A stretch of 64,000 bases of DNA from Marsupella aquatica (Eukaryota; Marchantiophyta), in assembly GCA_973895155.1 (NCBI GenBank), contig OZ316891.1:12152001-12216000 (forward strand), written 5' to 3'. Made by a program: the position numbers and the translations under genes. Positions 12,801 through 23,021 of the stretch are shown piece after piece. Below the pieces are notes generated by a model. The model was not told where the DNA came from. It saw nothing but the letters and a program-made list of their open reading frames with translations, and made no database searches. Positions within the stretch are counted from its first letter, which is position 1; each line of letters begins with the position of its first letter.

Positions 12801-13728
12801 AGTCAACTTACCTTTCTGCTGTATGGTATGAGTTAAGAAGCTTCAGAGGTATTTCTTAGGACCTCGCTGGAAAATAATGTATTCCTATTGCGAACTGAAA
12901 TTCCCTTGCTACAACATGCCAAACAAAATCGGCAAATGCGTTAGAATGAATGCCGTTAGAAGAGCAAATGTTTCCGATCGACCACATAGCCGCGTTGCAG
13001 AGTTAAACGAAGGACTATTGTCAATTTAGGACTTGCTCGAGTCCCCCTGAGTAACTGCGACGCTCAGCTAGTCTATTCTGGTAGACATCCTGTAGTCGAA
13101 ATTGGCCAAGCAAGGGCAAGCAAATGTCTTGGACAATCTACTGTCTATCCCCAGTGGATCAGAATAATCTTCAGACATTATAATACATTCGACATGTCAA
13201 TGAAATTGACGAATTGGTCAAAGGAAGGTTACTTTCAACCTACAATGGAGCCGAACTCACTGAAAACTTGGACAAAGTTTCAAATGGCTACCGACGGGCT
13301 TAAGTATACTTTCGAAGCATGAATCAAGATACAGAGCTGACATTCATGCTTCATTTAAGCAAAGCAATGCATTCTAGTTGTTGAACATGAAGCGTACTAA
13401 CTCCCCACGTTGCTCAAGTGGAGGCTGCTTAGATCGGTGAGCAAAGTTGTCACAATTCGGACCACACGGCACTTAGCAAGTCCTAAACTCCAGGAAAGCT
13501 TTTCCAGGTATCTATGTCGAGTATAGCCGCACAAACCTGAACTCAAGTAGGAGCATTATTTGAATATTTTGGGATAAAATTTGAACATCGGACAGACTGA
13601 GGCATCAAGATAAAGTATGCGAAACTCTCACACTGTCTGAAAAGGATATGACCTTCAACTCCAGGGGGCAGTGACGATCCCGTGTAACCTGTACTTTCTG
13701 AAGGTAACGAGTCGTAACCCCTTGTCAT
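3814..13728 (-). CDS. C2CD3: C2CD3-like multi-C2 centriole elongation protein
   Basis: Proposed exons, 5' to 3' on the minus strand: 13653-13728, 12619-12811, 12053-12330, 8718-11320 (one 2.6-kb exon), about 7290-8021, about 6070-6231, 5523-5900, about 4900-5270, 4582-4725, 4159-4330 and 3814-3911 (stop TGA 3814-3816). The first four and last three have consistent phases; the middle ones are approximate. Joined exons 1-2 give SLPPGVEG-KLTIQLQEVDW then HINWWGQ, matching the start of animal C2CD3 (SLPPLVEG, then RVRWWGE). Exon 3 gives YLQDMGTLDLCLVV. The end of exon 4 carries a second C2 core. Exon 5 has FIEVWQEW, FMGLVEVPLAA and GSLRLRAVLGSEAQLLNL, plus an IQ-like motif. Later exons have LEATLEIDIIGATGLE and MCFEVWHHSYSH. 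The family acts at the distal centriole in centriole elongation, so a role in basal bodies of swimming sperm is inferred. The protein is about 1,750 aa and stops where animal proteins continue with more C2 domains. Exon 4 has a poly-Gln run (CTG repeat near 9977-9999 on plus) and four internal repeats. Confidence 0.85.
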
Positions 13729-13745
13729 TCTGGCCTTCGTCTCTC

Positions 13746-15801
13746 GGCAGCTAGGTACAGCTCCTATCGCTGGCTAAAAATCCAAGTTTGCCATCTGACA
13801 AGTCGTTCATGCAAACACCCAGGTGATATGTGTTTGTAGGCTTGTCCATCTTTGTAGATATTGCGTGATAATGATTCGAATGGACTGGCTTCATGATGTT
13901 GCTTAGTTATGAACACTGCCGGCCGAAGAATTAAACAGATTGTTTCATCTCGTTGGCTTGGACGATCCACTCACCGTTAGCCAAAAGTTTGTAAATCAAA
14001 TGGGCTCGTAGCTCATCATGAATGGCCCCACATATCTCCAAAGCTCTGTTGAGCTCCGATGGAGTCCTCCTTGCGCTTAAAGAATGCAAGGAAAGCTTCA
14101 TTGAGCGTCAACCTCAACGGTGATTGTAGCACAAACCATCTTTGGTCGGTAGGCGCCAAAATATAACAAAGAGGATTCTTTTAACATTTCATGAATCTGT
14201 CGGCGTGAATTCCTCGGATTGGTGGCCATATATTCAATGAACCCTCACAGACAGATCCCCATGACGTTATGTTGACTTTGTCGCAAATCTCTGAAAAGGT
14301 CACACTCAAGTTGCGAATTGAAACAGTGCCAAGAAGATCTCCCAATAATCAGGTCTTAGAATACCGCAGGCTTTCAGATTCAAGACACCGGATCAGCTGG
14401 ACAAATTGAATTGCCTTGCCTTGAATATTCCACCATCTTCTAAAAGGTCTCACCTGCAGTCGAATCTGCAGCAAACCTGGAAAGGAATCCCCGCCATACT
14501 CTGAACCAATCTTTCTTCCCCGGCAGGAAGTTTTGAAACTTTGGACGCAGCTTGCAGACAGGTATTCAATTTCGACCGCGCTGTGCTCACAAGCAAGCAA
14601 TCAATACCATCGGAAGTACCTTTTACTCGAACAAGAGCGGGAAAGCAGTTCGAATCGATTCCATCCTTACCAAACTCATCTACCTTACTTACAGAAGGGC
14701 TTCCAATTCGGGAGACTCTGTTTCGTACGACGATCAATTAAACAATGAAATCATGAAGCGACTATCATTCTTGAAATGACCAGGCGAAATGCGACGCAAC
14801 ACAATAGATTCTGCCCTACGCTACTCACAGGCAGGCGTCCAATTCTGAGAGTTCAGTGCAAGTCGAGATCGACCAATCAATTCATCACTCAATCAATGAC
14901 ATGCTTGAACGGGCGCTCTTTCTTTATTAAAGGGCGGGGAAAGAACTAGATGCATCCTACAGACCAGATTAAAATCTACACGACTAATTACCACGTATCC
15001 GACCTCGCATTCGTGATGGCAACGGCGTCAGGTGGGAGCCGAGTGATGAATCTCTTCAAATCTGCACGAGCAGCAAGAAAGGAGCATCCCGCCCGGGCAT
15101 TTCACGACTCCTCTATCAGTCTCTTCGCAGCTCAGTCCTAGGCAAGGCTACAATACGGCAAATCCAGCAAACTTTGTCATGAAGGGTCTTCAATCATTAA
15201 ATCCGAGTCAGTGATGTAGATGAAACCAGAGCAACTGATAGCATGCAAACGCATCGATTGTGCTCTTGCTTTCTCCATTCGTTCAGCAGCGTTCGGAGCT
15301 CCGTCGAGCTCTCGTGGTGTAGATCAAGAAATTTGAGGAGTGGTAACTCCCCTGTACATGGGCACAAAGTAAACAAGGAGGATTAAACTTGATCCAACGA
15401 TTTCAGGTACGGTTCCATCAATAACACTGCCACCCTCACCCTCGCGGTTCGAGGTAAAGGGAACGCAAGTTTATGTATATCAGTGATCTAAAAGCACCAT
15501 ATACTAGGGCGTCTCAAACCCAGTCATTAATAAGATAAAGCCCTTCCGTGACCCAAGTGTTACAAGAGCCAAAGATCTGCTCCAGTAAGGAAACCGATGG
15601 ACAGAGGACTTAAGACATTACCCTAATTACAGTCCTCAAATACTGTTTGACTATGTTGGACTGTAGTGCACAAGGTAGTTCAGTAGCCGTGGCCCAAAAG
15701 TTGAACTCGCCTTGCTCTTTGGTGAGTGACATCGAGGATGGAAGACTAGAAACCTCACCCATGGTGTTTGCTAGTGAGAAGTAAATTGGTGAATCCTGCA
15801 T
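13746..15801 (-). CDS. Unassigned coding-like block upstream of C2CD3
   Basis: Several minus-strand segments look like exons of one unrecognised gene. About 15621-15801 reads FNFWATATELPCALQ and ends at a possible GTAATG donor. About 15242-15340 reads ELPLLKFLDLHHESSTEL. About 14456-14737 reads VDEFGKDGIDSNCFPALVRV and ends at a strong CAG|GTGAGA donor. About 14196-14335 reads LGTVSIRNLSVTFSE. About 13972-14090 reads IHDELRAHLIYKLLANG with a GTGAGT donor. A last segment ends within about 20-40 bp of the C2CD3 start codon. The segments are protein-like, but I recognise no family and could not join the phases. They could be a separate gene whose 3' end abuts C2CD3, extra 5' exons of C2CD3, or chance open frames; the plus strand is also fairly open here. 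Function is unknown. Confidence 0.3.
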
Positions 15802-18509
15802 TACGCTAGCTCCATAGCTCCCTCACTCCATCTTTTCGAGCAAGAGGCCAAATGAATGTTGTTTGGTTGCAATTTTAGGGTGCAGGTATATGCAAATTTT
15901 CCAGAATTCTTGATTGATGATTGTCATGACATTGGCATTGTATATATGGCTTTGTGTTTGGGATCCAGCATGTGCATCATCATCATGGTGACAGTGGATT
16001 ACAAACAAGTTTGAGGTTCTTTACTCCTACTTTAGAGCAACAGGTCAGTCTTTTTGGTTGCCATTCAGGTTGCATTTGTATGCAAATTTTCCGGAAGTCC
16101 AGATTCATCATAGTAGTGACAAAAAATTTCTTTTGACATCATCGTGCAAACCAAAAATCTGCAATTTTTTTGGTGCATACCATGAGTTCTTTGACACTAA
16201 TTAAATTGCAATTGACGGATTATGTGTCAACGATCCTCCTCAACTCTGCTGCGTATTAAAACCCAGGAATTTGGGGAATGGAGAACTGTGTTGTCTGCCC
16301 GATGTGGCAGGTTATGGTTGGTTTGGGTCAGGACATACCGAGTGTGAGGGGAAAGGAAGCCCATAAATGAAACGGGCTTAAGGCCGTAATAAGAGCCTTA
16401 CGGGCGGATCAAATCTCCCTCCCCCCATTTTTCAATTCCCATGAGGGGCTCATGTGGGCTGTTTTATGGCATGAGCCCTAAGACCTTAACTTTGGATTAT
16501 GGTCTGGGTTTGAGATGTTCAACCAGATACCCAATATTAATCACTGAAATTAAGCCAAACCCAGATCAAAATTACAATCGACCTAGCATTTTATAGGCTT
16601 AATTGAAAAAGTTTTTGAATATCAATTTTATCGGAAACTTTTCACTGAAAAAGAATAAAGTATGCTCTTCTTTCCTTCTCTTTCTTTCACACAACCTTGT
16701 AAAGATTTTCAAAAAAGGAAAAAGTTTACCTATTTTCTTTTCAATATATTTACAAAAGGTGCATGAATAGCTTTATGACCTTTACCAACGGGTCTTCTTT
16801 TACAAAATGTGTCCCAATGAAAATGTGTTAGACCCAACTTTAGACTCATATGGCAGCCACACTATCATGTCATATGGTGATAACTGAGTTTCTTGGGACT
16901 TGTCGATCAATGGTTCTGGTTCTGGTTCTGGTGTTGGTGTGATTAGGTTTTAAACAATGCTTGCAAAAGAATTCACTTCATTATTGAGATAAAGTGATGG
17001 AGTAAACTATAGGCATGCAGGACCACAAATAATTATAACCAATCATGTCCAGCTGCAAGTGACATATATTTTGGTGTCTTAAAAAATTCATTCTTTCAGA
17101 ACTGCTAACCAACTTCTAAAATGGGAGATGGAGATTCATCAAGAACAGAGTTCCATGTCTAGTGTTTTGCCCACATCAGCAACCCATGAACCCATGATTG
17201 CGTGATAGAGCCCTTCTTCAAAGAATAAAAGCAATTATGTATGTCAATTTTCCCAAAATGAAAGTGAGCGAACAACTAGGAAGCACCTTGAATTGCTCCT
17301 TGGTGCACTAAAGTAGGCACGGCAAGTGGGGGATAACCATCTTAATATACTCCATGGAAATTAACTTAAGCTTCTTTCCGAAAACCCTAGCAACAGGTGT
17401 GGTTACATGAACACATTATGTCACAAACAGGAACAATGATATTTTCAACAAGAACAAGCATGGTTGTTTGTGTTTGATACAAGGCAAACAAAAACAATTA
17501 CTGAGGGCCCAATTTAACTGAACAATATCCAAAATTTGAAAAGGAAATTATAAATAATAAATAGCAGAGTAGTAAAACAATAGATCGGTGTGTAGACTGT
17601 GAGATATGAGTCTTTTACATCAAAATGTTCCTATTTTAAACTTTTTGTCCAGTTTCTGAAAAGGCCGTTTGAGCTGGGTTGAGGTTATCCGGGAAGTTAT
17701 CTGGTCTTAAATTTCCAAGTTAACTACTGCACAGTATTGAAATAATTGAGTCAGAGAAAGAAATTGGTGGTGCCCAGGCTCACATAGTGGGGCCTGAGCT
17801 GTGTTCATAGTTAGCTAGTGATTTTGAGACAAGTAGAAAATAGATAATAAAAATACTAAGGCAACATGGAAAGTATCTCTACAAAATCGAAGTTGATCCA
17901 GGCAATCAGCTTCAAATGATGATCGTGAAGAGAGAATAGATTCAAAATTGGCGGAAAACAGGATGAATACTAATATAGACATCCAAACCACTTCAATTTC
18001 CAAGTTTATCCAAGTTTATCCAAGTTTATCTTCCAAGTTGCTCTATGGGCCATGCAAGCATGCCCTGTTCACAAAATCATAGCAAGCACAGGTACTAACC
18101 ACTGACACAACTCTGATATAGTACTTCAGACACTCCTAGGGGCCCCTTTCTGTGATAGAATTTGAAAAAGGCTAAAGGGAGACGGGATGAACGGGGTACA
18201 TCAACTAATTCAATTCTTCACTAGATCTTCACCACATACAATTTCTTGTTCTTTTCTATGTTGAGAGCCTATTTTAATTAAGATAAGGTGACACAAATTT
18301 TCACATATTTGAATCCCGACTTCAATGGGCCTTCAACCACATATTAAAGTTTGTTGACATTTGGTTGCAAAATGCAGGTTTGATACTTCATGGCAGATTC
18401 TTCAGTCACTAGCTTCCAGTCACTTGGTCAAAATTTTATGGTTTCACCTGTAGCCACAATCAGCATTTTTGTCACAAACAAGGATGTATATGTTTAGGGT
18501 ATACATATA
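15802..18509. other. Intergenic, AT-rich, no gene seen
   Basis: Only short open frames are present. A diverged direct repeat lies at 15861-16111. The rest shows no domain, tRNA or intact mobile element. Confidence 0.5.
15861..16111. repeat. Diverged direct repeat, about 58 bp, two copies
   Basis: Segments at 15861-15918 and 16052-16111 both run from TTTGGTTGC to a shared core TATGCAAATTTTCC, spaced 191 bp apart. They may be remnants of an old element. No ends or target-site duplications were found. Confidence 0.5.
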
Positions 18510-18751
18510 TTAACATTTATTACGACGCGATGAGGACTATTAGGCTGCACTCTTTTTCCTTTAGCACTCATATTTTTCTCTGCTACACTGGTAGAGTTTT
18601 TATTTAGCTAGAGTTGATAAAGGTTTTTTAACGAGGCAGTCTACCTCACTTGTACTCACATCATGTATTTCCTATGAACATGATATAATAGGTATAGTCT
18701 ATGTTGTCTATATAGTTGTCACTATATATCCAAAGGGGAGTGTTAGACTCT
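18510..18751 (+). mobile_element. 242-bp fragment matching the 3' end of copia element 2
   Basis: These 242 bases align without gaps to 38391-38632 with three mismatches (about 98.8% identity). The match covers non-coding sequence between the pol stop and the 3' LTR of element 2, the polypurine tract AAAGGGGAG, and the first 11 bases of the LTR (TGTTAGACTCT). After that the sequences are unrelated. It is either a truncated copy or the 3' end of a related element with a different LTR. Confidence 0.9.
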
Positions 18752-20326
18752 CAGTTTGACTCAAGGCTATTATCTTCCCCCAAGCAGAGTGCCATGGCAC
18801 TGTATTTAAACAGTGGGCCAAGGGGCGCTCTTGAATAGTGCGCCCTGACTGAGCATTGTATTTGAGTTTTGACTCTCTGTTTTGGAAATTTTCTACTTGC
18901 AGCATTGTGTTCAAATCTTGACATTTGAGTTGAGGTCCCTTAAATCTAAACTAGTCCATCGCTCAGTAGTCCATCCTCAACTTACTCAAATGTCAATATT
19001 TAGCTTCTATAATTGAATAATTCAATACAATTTGTTCACATACATGTTGGGTGCCAATAACAGACACCATTGTATCTAATAACTTAGTGTCTTGATCTAT
19101 GTTCTGGTCGATTTCACTGGGGTGCAGAGAATAAAAAATGCCTCATGGGTATCCTAGATAGTGCAAGCTCCTCCTCAGATGCCAACTACTCGCACATTCA
19201 GCCACACTTGAACCTGCAAAACCCTTGAATCTCAATTTTTCCCCATTTTGAACCCAAAGCCTGGGCGCCGTGTTCTGGGGATGACGGTAGCAAAAAGTTA
19301 GACTAACCATACATGTAAGCCATAATTTATATGTTGGTAATCAATGATGAGAGTGTGCAACATTGAACAGACAGTATTTTAAAGTTAGTCATATATTCAT
19401 TTTGAGTTTTCATGGTGTTGTCTTCTCAGATAGGCCTTGATTCCCCACATCGTGCTTGATTGTGTAAAATCTGAGAGCATTGCACAAGGTTGCATGAAAC
19501 ATTGGGTGGCCTGAGATAGTAAGGAATTTTTCTTTGAGGAATGGTTGACCACTTCACTTACTTGGTAACGATTCTTAAGCTTAGGAAGTCCAGTACCATT
19601 CAAGTATATTTAAATTCAGATTCCCCTTCAGATTGGGTATAAAATTTTGGTAAGCTGCAATAGTTGTGACAGCTTTGTCATGTCAAATGCTGTCACTGAG
19701 GATTCCAGTTTAAATATACCCTGCTGCTGAGGTCACAGCCAAAATTTGCGATTTGACATTGGAAACTCCGGAAATGCATGGGTAATATTAGGGTATTTCA
19801 AAGCTTGGAAATTTATTTTGGATGATATTTGGTCATAAAGAATAGATCATAACTTTTTCACAAGACTGGATAATTTATTTTTATTTTTTCTTGCACCAGC
19901 CTCTAGGGTGGCTAGAGGTTATGGCACAAGACTAGGAATTCTGTAGTCCACAACTTTTTGTCCACAACCCATAACTAGGGAGCTAAAATACATCAAATTG
20001 CTAGCTTTGGGAGAACTATTAGTGAGTGGCGACATGATCCATGCTAGCTTTGGGACGCCCTATTACTGAGTGGCAACATGATCCATATGTGTAATGTATT
20101 AATGAGCTACTGTAGCCAAGCTCATCCTAGGGAAACCCACAAGAAAGGCAAATTGTTTGAAAGGAGATGTCGTTTTATTCTCAAGCATGATACCTCTTAA
20201 CGACATGATAATGATCACAACATTTTCCAAGAGTTGTGACCTGCCGTTAATTTGAGGATTTGAGGTCACAGTTGCAGAACACTATCATAAACTCTGCCCA
20301 TCGTAGGTCTAAAGGTAGTATTTTGC

Positions 20327-20328
<2 letters not shown>

Positions 20329-20369
<41 letters not shown>
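20329..20369. repeat. (GA)n microsatellite, about 20 units
   Basis: An uninterrupted AG/GA dinucleotide run of about 40 bases. Confidence 0.95.
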
Positions 20370-20371
<2 letters not shown>

Positions 20372-20734
20372 CTTGGAACATGCTTCATTTTTGGTTTTTT
20401 TAGTCAAATCCTTATTTGTTTGTGGCAAATATAAACATATAATCTATCATATTGAAAGGTTGTGCACATAAGGTACAAGAGTAAAAGTATACATATAAAG
20501 TAATAATGAACAGGAAAAGTTTTAAGTCTATGGTATCTGGTTGTGCATATATTGTACATCAATAGAGATATTTATGTACTTACCTTAGGTAATGATACTC
20601 AAATTAATTAAAACCATAAATTTAGGACACAAAACCATGAGTAGAACTTAAAGACATAAGGAGTGTACTTTATTTTGATCAGTTCTTCCTCACTCATGAG
20701 GATAAGGGCTAAAAATTCCCTGAGCTTTGTTAAA

Positions 20735-21046
20735 GGGTGGATGATCTTAAATATAACAAGGATTAAAAAATTTAGAAGGGTGCCAGATTAAATTCAAAAT
20801 CTAAACTATACAAGGGATGCACCTTGGTAAGACACATTGAATTAAAAATAAATAAGAAAAAAAATTTCAATAAGACAAAATACTGGAAGGGGGTGGATGA
20901 TCTTAAATACAGCAAAGATTACAAAATTTAGAGGGGTGCCAGAATAAATTCAAAATCTAAACTATACAAGGGATGCACCTTGGTAAGACACATTGAACTA
21001 CAAAGAAATAAGAAAAGAAATTTCAATAAGACAAAATACTGGAAGG
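20735..21046. repeat. 156-bp tandem duplication
   Basis: Two adjacent copies, 20735-20890 and 20891-21046, both start GGGTGGATGATCTTAAATA and end AAAATACTGGAAG. They differ by scattered substitutions and small indels that cancel out, giving an exact 156-bp period. Confidence 0.9.
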
Positions 21047-22472
21047 CGGATTCATCATTTAGCAGTTTCATAATTTTGCACATACTAACACAGTCCGGAC
21101 CAGCCATCATGCTAATAAGTTGGAAGCTAATAAGTTGGAAGCTAATAAGTTGGAATATTCAGGAAAGGAACAGCACGGGACACCATGGCCCACAAGAAAG
21201 GGTACGCATTATTCCACTACCGGCCTATGTGTCACCTACACGAGAAAGTTTGGATAAGCGTTTTGACGATGTTGTCCGAATAAATTATTTCCTTTTCTGT
21301 CTTTCTCCCGAGCATCTTTCTACCACTACGGTAGTGACCGAACACCTTGCACATGTAAAGGTCGCAAGATGGCAGGAGTGGGGCCCAATGCTAACTAAGG
21401 GATTAATTTGGACTGTATAATTAATGAGTGCGAATGTAAATGGCAGCGCGGCTTTACAAGAACTGGGCCCATTCAGGTATGGTAGTGTCTCAGACTCTCA
21501 GTGCCTGCCTATCCTACATGACAAGTAGTGGGCCCAAGGCAGCTTATTTTTTAAGGTTTTTTATTTTTAGCCAATGTGGCCAATGTTTGCTTCTCTAAGG
21601 GAGGAGATTCTAGGAACATTCTATCAGATTCTACTGAAGTAAATCATGGTCCTCACATATCCCCAGATTTAAGGAGTACTGCTAGATTCTGGCTGGGGTC
21701 CATGATTTGGTGGAAGAGCTACCAATGGCGCTAAAAACTGTAACGAATATTAGCCAAAAGTGGCTAACATTTTTGGGGGAGGTGGAATTTGGCTAAAATT
21801 CACACTTAAAAAAGAAGCTGGCTCAAGGTATGGCTGGACTGCTTTACAAGAACTGGACCCATTCAGTATGGTGGTGTCTCCATATCCTACATGACCATTA
21901 GTGGGCTCAAGGTAGTGCTTACATGAAGTGCTTATCTTGTCTAGAACTTTACATTACCTGTACTTTACCCTAAACCTTCATTTCAAAACATTTTGGTCCT
22001 GAGTCATTCGCACTTATCGAACTTCATTTCCAGAGATTTAGATTTTGGTCTGGAGTCTAACTTTAGAACAAGAGTAGCCATCCAGCTTTTCGAAAGAAAA
22101 CAAATCACAACTGCCCCCACTTCTCACCCTAATAACTTGTTGAATCATTTGCGGGAATCTTGGGTCCCGTGTAGGACCGAGGGAAATGGGAATGCTTGCT
22201 TATCCTGGCTGCTCCACTCGCATGTCAGCCAACTCGATTCGATTGCATGCCTGCTGACCTCACGTGAAGACCTATCCCAGTAGAGAGCGCCTCAAGTGGT
22301 TAGTACCGTGAAAAAGCATGCAGTCGTTCACATTCCTCACCAACATAAAGAACCTCGCCGGTGGTCAAGATCTTGGCTCTTTTGGTCTTCTTGCTTACAA
22401 TACTTGGGGAGAATTTGAGTTCTCTCTTCAGCGGAGCAACTCTAAGTCTATTTGACGAGCAATTTGAGGATA

Positions 22473-23021
22473 ATGGAGACATCTGGGCACACTCAATACG
22501 AGCAAGCAGAATATGAGCCTGCAGAATCTGAGACTGCAGAAGAGGAGCAGGCAGAGGATGAGCCCTCAGAAGACGAACACACAGCAGACGATCCCTCAGA
22601 ATACGAGCACTCGGAGTCCGAGCCCTCAGAATGGGAGCACACGGAATATGAGCCCTCCGAGTATGAGCACACGGAATACCACATGAATGAATTCCGAACG
22701 AGTGGTACTACAGCGCTCATTAAGAACCAAGTGCTTGGACAAAAGTTGAGGTTTGTGCAGTTGGGCGCTAAGAGTGGACAGGCCTGGGGTGTGGCGCGCG
22801 CTGCAGTACAGGAGAAACTCTCTAACGCTGGCGCGACGCTTGAATATGGCGCCTTCACCTTCACCCATCCGCTTCATCCAGTTCGCCGCAGGGCCGCCAA
22901 AGACGCCCATGCGCAGCACGTAAAATTAGCTAGTGGTATTAATCCTCCCCCTATACTTCGTTTTCAACCGTTGGCTTCGGCCTATAGTCAGTCTGGAATA
23001 TACAAACGATCACTCCAGTGA
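22473..23021 (+). CDS. Hypothetical protein with acidic pentapeptide repeats (182 aa)
   Basis: The open frame from ATG 22473 encodes an N-terminal array of about twelve pentapeptides at residues 8-67 with consensus E-x-E-[PHQ]-[AST], for example EYEPS and EYEHT. It is encoded by a degenerate 15-bp minisatellite. A roughly 110-residue non-repetitive, mildly basic tail follows and ends at TGA 23019-23021. No known domain is recognised. The complementary strand is also open across the array (22493-22864), which is expected when stops are absent from a repeat, so the length alone is weak evidence. A further open stretch at 23254-23412 might be a second exon, but no clean splice was found. It could be an orphan gene or a minisatellite with a fortuitous ORF. 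Confidence 0.4.
   Translation: METSGHTQYEQAEYEPAESETAEEEQAEDEPSEDEHTADDPSEYEHSESEPSEWEHTEYEPSEYEHTEYHMNEFRTSGTTALIKNQVLGQKLRFVQLGAKSGQAWGVARAAVQEKLSNAGATLEYGAFTFTHPLHPVRRRAAKDAHAQHVKLASGINPPPILRFQPLASAYSQSGIYKRSLQ

Larger units (their letters stand above)
18752..22472. other. Intergenic with local duplications, no gene seen
   Basis: The stretch includes a GA microsatellite (20329-20369), a 156-bp tandem duplication (20735-21046) and a triplicated 15-bp motif at about 21118-21158 (TAAGTTGGAAGCTAA). It also holds a roughly 80-bp direct repeat with copies near 21459 and 21847 (AAGAACTGG followed by CCCATTCAG). No coding gene is supported. Confidence 0.5.

Noticed and set aside
14533-14779. Three overlapping plus-strand open frames
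   Set aside because: All three frames being open reflects stop-poor composition. The minus strand has the better splice donor, and none of the peptides is recognisable.
14950-15141. Plus-strand 63-codon frame preceded by TTTATTAAAG
   Set aside because: The TATA-like sequence is not convincing, and the peptide has no recognisable domain or splice partner.
22493-22864. Minus-strand Ser/Cys-rich open frame
   Set aside because: It is the complement of the plus-strand pentapeptide minisatellite; absence of stops follows from the repeat.
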